Source of the DNA: Thamnaconus septentrionalis
Taxonomy: Eukaryota > Chordata > Actinopteri > Tetraodontiformes > Monacanthidae
Direction: 5' to 3'
Assembly: GCA_009823395.1 (NCBI GenBank)
Contig: CM020520.1
Location: 1,673,001-1,737,000 of the forward strand
Length of the DNA: 64,000 nucleotides
Positions 60,201 to 64,000 of the stretch are shown piece after piece (the first letter of the stretch is position 1; every line of letters begins with the position of its first letter). Made by a program: the position numbers and the translations under genes. The notes under the pieces were generated by a model. It was not told the origin of the DNA. It did no database searches and saw only the letters and a list, made by a program, of their open reading frames with translations.

Positions 60201-62407
60201 TGTTTTTGGCCAGAGATGTAATGATGCAGTCACGCATCTGCAGGAAAGTCTGAGCGGAAACAAAAAAGAAAAATGTTTTGAGGGATTCAGACCATCAAAA
60301 AGTGTTTTACTGAACCGGGAGCTTTTAAATATTCAAACGACTTTAAATCATTTGAAGCTGAAAAGGTCAGAAGATTTTATTGACCTGCTTGCAGAGGAGG
60401 ACGATTCAGGCAAAACTTGGCCTTTAAAGATGCAGGAAAACCTCCTCGAAAAGATCCATCCTGTCTAATTTTTCATGCTTCGTGGATTATTTGTCAAAGC
60501 AAATTGAAACATGGATGCATGGAATCCATGGCAGGCAGCAGATGATGGAGCAGGAACTCGGAATGCGCCCGCTGCCGTTAACTCCTCCTCCCACCACCAC
60601 CACCTGGCTTCCCACCGTTAGCTCCTCCCCTCTCCTGCCTTTCCATTGGCCCTCGCACCAGTCAAGCAGCCGTCCTGACGCTGGAATCTAATCTGTGTGT
60701 CGTCACTGTGACCTCAGCGTTTCTCCTCTTACCTGAACGTCTCCCGTCCCCTTGACTCTGACCCCACTCACATGTGCTGTGTGTCTCCCCCCCCACCTCC
60801 TGCAGTCCAGCAGCCCGACCCCAACCAGCCGCGGCCGGAGGGGGCGGAGATGATGCTGGTGCGGGGCGAGGCGCTGGGCGTGGTCACCAACTGGCCTCCG
60901 TCCCTGGAGGCGGCGCTGCAGCGCTGGGGGACCATCTCCCCCAAAGCCCCCTGCCTGACCAGCCTGGACACAGCCGGGAAGCCCCTCTACGTGCTCACCT
61001 ACGGTAGGGGCCCACCAGGCCACGCCCCTCCCTCAACACTTCCTGTTTCCACAACCTGCATCAGCAGCGTCTGATGGTTAATAATAACAAGGTCTTCACA
61101 GAACAATAATCTGCTGTAGTGCCACCAGGTGACTGTGACCAGCTGTTTAATCTCAGCTGTCAAATGTTTCCACGTATTTATTTCCCGAGATAATCCATAA
61201 TCTTATGGAGTGGTTTAGATTTTTTTTCTGTATCGAGATCAGCTGTTCAGGACTGAGTGGAAGATAAAACAGCCGGGAGTGACTTTTTCTAGTGTTATTT
61301 AATTTCCCGTGCACCTGTTCACCCCCCTGGGGCCTGAAGGCAACACTCACTGCAAAATTGAATCTGTCCTAAACGGACTGGGACTCTCTGCTGACCTCTG
61401 CTGACCTCTGCCGACTGCTGCAGTCTGTTCACTGCAGGCTGCGGTCTGTTTTTTTGATTATTTATTTCTCTCTTTTTTATTTTCTTGTTCCCTTATTCCT
61501 AAAAAAAAATAATAAATGACTAACACTCATATGCTGCCTTTCCTGTGTTCTGCCCCCTGCAGGAAAACTGTGGTCTCGCAGCATCAAGCTGGCCTACAAC
61601 ATCCTGCACAAGCTGGGCAGCAAGCAGGAGCCCATGGTGCGACCGGGGGACCGGGTGAGTTTGACGCTTCTGCAAAAAAGGCTACTAGCCCCAGCGCTAT
61701 CTGAGCTAAAAGTCAGACTGCAACACTTAATCTCTCAATCTCTCCCTCCACCTCCACCAGGTGGCGCTGGTGTTCCCCAACAACGACCCTGTGGCCTTCA
61801 TGGTGGCCTTCTACGGCTGCCTGCTGGCCGAGGTGGTGCCCGTCCCCATCGAGGTTCCCCTCAGCCGCAAGGTAAGTGGGCGTGGCCACGCCCACCTCCT
61901 CTCTTCAAACCCCGCCCGACCCCCACTTCATACACACAAATCCCCAAGAGGAACCGAGCAGCGCCGCTCACTGGCACTCACACAGTCCTGTTGTTGTTGT
62001 TGTCGATGAGCCTGAAGGTTTTTCACCAACGCCCACACCCCCACCCTCCCACCTTCCCCTCCCCCTCCTCCATCTCTGTCATCCAATAGGACGCCGGCAG
62101 CCAGCAGATCGGCTTCCTGTTGGGCAGCTGCGGCGTCACCGTGGCGCTGACCAGTGACGCCTGCCACAAGGGGCTGCCCAAGAGCGCCACAGGAGAGATC
62201 CCGCAGTTCAAAGGTGAGGAGGATGAGGGGGAGGGAGGGAGGGGTGTTGCGTTTTGGGGGGGCGAGGCTTCAGATTTTTCCCACTTGTTCGGCAGGTTGG
62301 CCCAAGCTGCTGTGGTTCGTCACCGAGTCCAAACACCTGTCCAAGCCGCCGCGTGATTGGTTCCCTCACATCAAAGATGCCAACAACGACACAGCCTACA
62401 TCGAGGT

Positions 62408-62453
<46 letters not shown>

Positions 62454-63495
62454 ATGGTCCGACATGCACGACTAGATCTGTTTATTTGAGTGTCAAACAC
62501 CCTGATTGGTGGCCAGCCCACGTGGGCTTATTAGACACTGATCAATACATCTGTCAATAATATTCCCACAGTTACATCCACAATAGCCACGTGACTATTT
62601 ATGGGATACAAAATACTCCTGCAAGCCGATACTCGCAGGCCTTTTCTATAAACTCAGCCAAAGCAAAAACCTCATTTTCTGACCACCAGCGCAGAATCTG
62701 CCCGTTTTTTTTGAAGATGGATTGATTCAAAAAGAGAATTTCTTCACTAGTTGACAAGAAAAGCAAATTTGTCTGTCTGTCTGTCTGTCTGTCTGTCCCG
62801 CAGTATAAAACCTGCAAGGACGGCACCGTGCTGGGCGTCACCGTGACCAGGATCGCTCTGCTCACACACTGCCAGGCTCTCACCCAGTCCTGCAGCTACA
62901 CCGAGGGTAGGCACGCACGCACACACACCCACACACACACACCCACCCACACACACACACTCACACACGCACACAGAGTGTCCTGCTGTCGTCATCTGTT
63001 TCTTCAACTCTCCTCTGCTCTGTCTGTGTGTTCAGCGGAGACCATCGTCAACGTGCTGGACTTTAAGAAGGACGTGGGTCTGTGGCACGGCATCCTGACG
63101 GTGAGTCACTTCCTGTTCCTGGAGTGGGGGGCGGGGCCGTTGTCAAACATACCAACCGATGACAGGATCGAAATATACAGCGTGTCTGGCTGATTTCCAG
63201 AGCTTTTTGTCAACTCTGGAGCGGCTGAATCACCAAAAGATGGAGTTTGTTCATTTCTTCAGATGGCTCACCGACTTTTTCAACGTAAAAACTATGAAAT
63301 GTAAAAGCACAGCTACATTGTGTGTGTGTGTGTGTATGTGTGTGCAGAGTGTGATGAACATGATGCACGTGATCAGCGTGCCCTACTCGCTGATGAAGGT
63401 CAACCCACTGTCGTGGATCCAGAAGGTGTGCCAATACAAAGGTCAGAGACACACAAACACGCCTCATTCCTGTCCAGAGGAAAGGATGACATACT

Positions 63496-63539
<44 letters not shown>

Positions 63540-63659
63540 CCAAGGTGGCGTGCGTCAAGTCCAGGGACATGCACTGGGCTCTGGTGGCCCACAAGGACCA
63601 GAAGGACATCAACCTGAGCTCGCTGCGCATGCTGCTGGTGGCCGACGGATCAAACCCCT
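48671..63659 (+). CDS. dip2c: Disco-interacting protein 2 homolog C, 5' part (continues beyond window)
   Basis: Seventeen exons: 48671-48749, 55786-55857, 56414-56518, 56889-57014, 58141-58431, 58582-58704, 59248-59394, 59817-59936, 60806-61003, 61563-61654, 61761-61871, 62090-62213, 62296-62405, 62804-62906, 63036-63100, 63348-63441 and 63540-63659. They give 693 codons, a little under half of the roughly 1,550 expected. The N-terminal DMAP1-binding region holds RARLAELELELSEG and DITQKGYEKKRLKL. A Ser-rich linker follows (AVPMPSKRRSLVVQTSMDAY), then the first adenylate-forming (fatty acyl-AMP ligase-like) domain from about residue 370 (SLEAALQRWGT). Text such as NMMHVISVPYSLMKVNPLSW and CVKSRDMHWALVAH matches DIP2C better than A or B. 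DIP2 proteins are linked to lipid (diacylglycerol) metabolism and neuronal development. Exon 5 encodes a His-rich repeat (12 His in 32 residues). Exon 6 (123 bases, phase 1 both sides) is a possible cassette. Exon 17 ends at T|GTGAGT, where the window leaves the gene. Confidence 0.93.
51460..51510. repeat. (CAG)17 trinucleotide repeat
   Basis: Seventeen pure CAG triplets inside dip2c intron 1. Confidence 0.95.
52131..52178. repeat. (CTG)n trinucleotide repeat
   Basis: About 16 CTG triplets with one CCG interruption in dip2c intron 1. Confidence 0.92.
52394..52455. repeat. (TG)n microsatellite
   Basis: A pure TG run of about 60 bases in dip2c intron 1. Confidence 0.92.
55131..55460. mobile_element. 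MITE-like element, long copy, in dip2c intron 1
   Basis: The left end GCTGCATCTTCCTGACATTG is an imperfect inverted match to the right end CATGGAAACGCAGC at 55447-55460. Interior pieces (GCAAAATAAAAGC, TTTGATAAAGTACA, CATCAAAGCCTTTTAG) recur at 56569-56760, and the ends match the 81-base element at 24619. Non-coding. Confidence 0.5.
56569..56760. mobile_element. MITE-like element, 3'-truncated copy, in dip2c intron 3
   Basis: It begins GTTGCATTTCCGTGACAC, continues with GCAAAATAAAAGCAATATTT and CATCAAAACCTTTTAG, then breaks off in a (CT)n tract at about 56761. A short internal duplication of GTTTCCATCACCAG-type sequence is visible. Confidence 0.45.
57579..58032. mobile_element. MITE with TTAA-flanked terminal inverted repeats, dip2c intron 4
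   Basis: The left end TTAAGGTCCAGAGTGTAAGA and the right end TACACCCTGGACCTTTAA are inverted copies; the whole is about 454 bases. Interior text (CCGTAGCTCACTGGC, GCACTAGATGTCGCTG) matches a very common teleost non-autonomous element as remembered. The TTAA at both borders suggests a piggyBac-type target site, with one A lost on the left. No coding capacity. Confidence 0.6.
59937..60805. other. dip2c intron 8
   Basis: It starts with a (TGTC)n run at about 59977-60020. One frame is open for 168 codons (59962-60468), but it lacks splice support, begins inside the simple repeat and matches no family I know. The rest is empty. Confidence 0.5.
62408..62450. repeat. (CA)n microsatellite at a dip2c donor
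   Basis: The CA run begins 2-3 bases after the GT donor of the exon ending at 62405 (GTGACACACA). Confidence 0.92.
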
Positions 63660-64000
63660 GTGAGTCTGAGCTCCGCCTCCCCCCGCCCGCCTCGCCCCAT
63701 CACTTTAGAGAGGCGCTAGCAGAGACAGGGAGGGAGGGAGAGGGAGAGCCGGGGAAAACGGACTGGGTCCTTCGGGGACAGCGGAGAACTGGGTCACTTC
63801 GTCTTTGAATAGAGGCAGGAAGTGGAGTGAGAGTCTGCCAGTGTCTGCAGACGCGAACCTGCTAGTCAAGCCGTTTGCACCGCCACATTTGTCACTTTCA
63901 GACCTTTTGAACAGTTTGGCCCACTGTGCGTCTCTCCGGGCCGTGTCCTGCATCGCCCCCTACTGACTGACTGTATAGCCACTATATTGGGGCTATGGCA
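63660..64000. other. Start of the next dip2c intron, to the window end
   Basis: After the GTGAGT donor at 63660 there is no further exon in the window. The last 340 bases show no recognisable element. Confidence 0.6.

Noticed and set aside
59962..60468. 168-codon open frame inside a dip2c intron
   Set aside because: It starts within a (TGTC)n repeat, sits between well-defined dip2c exons that splice in frame without it, and matches no family I know.

Overview
This window is nuclear DNA from a bony fish, most likely a spiny-rayed (percomorph-type) teleost. The genes are vertebrate and split by consensus GT-AG introns, mostly short. Long (GT)n/(CA)n tracts are very dense, and the interspersed repeats are of fish type. 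I cannot name the species. All calls come from reading the exons and comparing them with remembered vertebrate families; no search was run.

Layout, left to right. 793-4183 (+): nceh1, an ER-anchored serine hydrolase, complete in 5 exons. 9803-13523 (+): tnfsf10 (TRAIL), complete in 6 exons. 15757-19847 (-) and 21078-26065 (-): two tandem B7-family genes with IgV-IgC-IgV-TM architecture, which I read as HHLA2-like paralogs, both reconstructed from signal peptide to stop. 30181-37653 (+): a GABA-A rho receptor subunit, best matched to gabrr3, complete in 10 exons. 39607-47026 (+): a LARP4-family gene, by context larp4b, in which a giant 3.8-kb 5' coding exon adds about 1,268 residues and a potential fatty-acylation header. 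48671-63659 (+): the first 17 coding exons of dip2c, which continues past the window.

Context. nceh1 and tnfsf10 are neighbours in human 3q26, HHLA2 and GABRR3 are on 3q11-q13, and LARP4B and DIP2C are neighbours in 10p15.3. The window therefore joins a chromosome-3-like block (1-37.7 kb) to a chromosome-10-like block (39.6 kb onward). tnfsf10 and the HHLA2-like genes all act at the immune cell surface; the other genes have no evident shared pathway.

Most notable points: (1) the giant acylation-header exon with four internal repeats spliced in frame to larp4b; (2) a larp4b intron inside the RRM with no GT donor, GAAAGA standing where GTAAGA is expected, and a 297-base in-frame stop-free (TTC)n/(TCC)n intron; (3) tandem copies of a tiny cytoplasmic-tail exon in the first HHLA2-like gene; (4) a long acidic insert in the first IgV domain of the second; (5) repeated placement of (GT)n/(CA)n tracts at splice sites; (6) an in-frame (CAG)12 tract just upstream of the dip2c ATG in a region rich in CAG/CTG repeats. 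I found no virus, CRISPR array, tRNA or rRNA gene.
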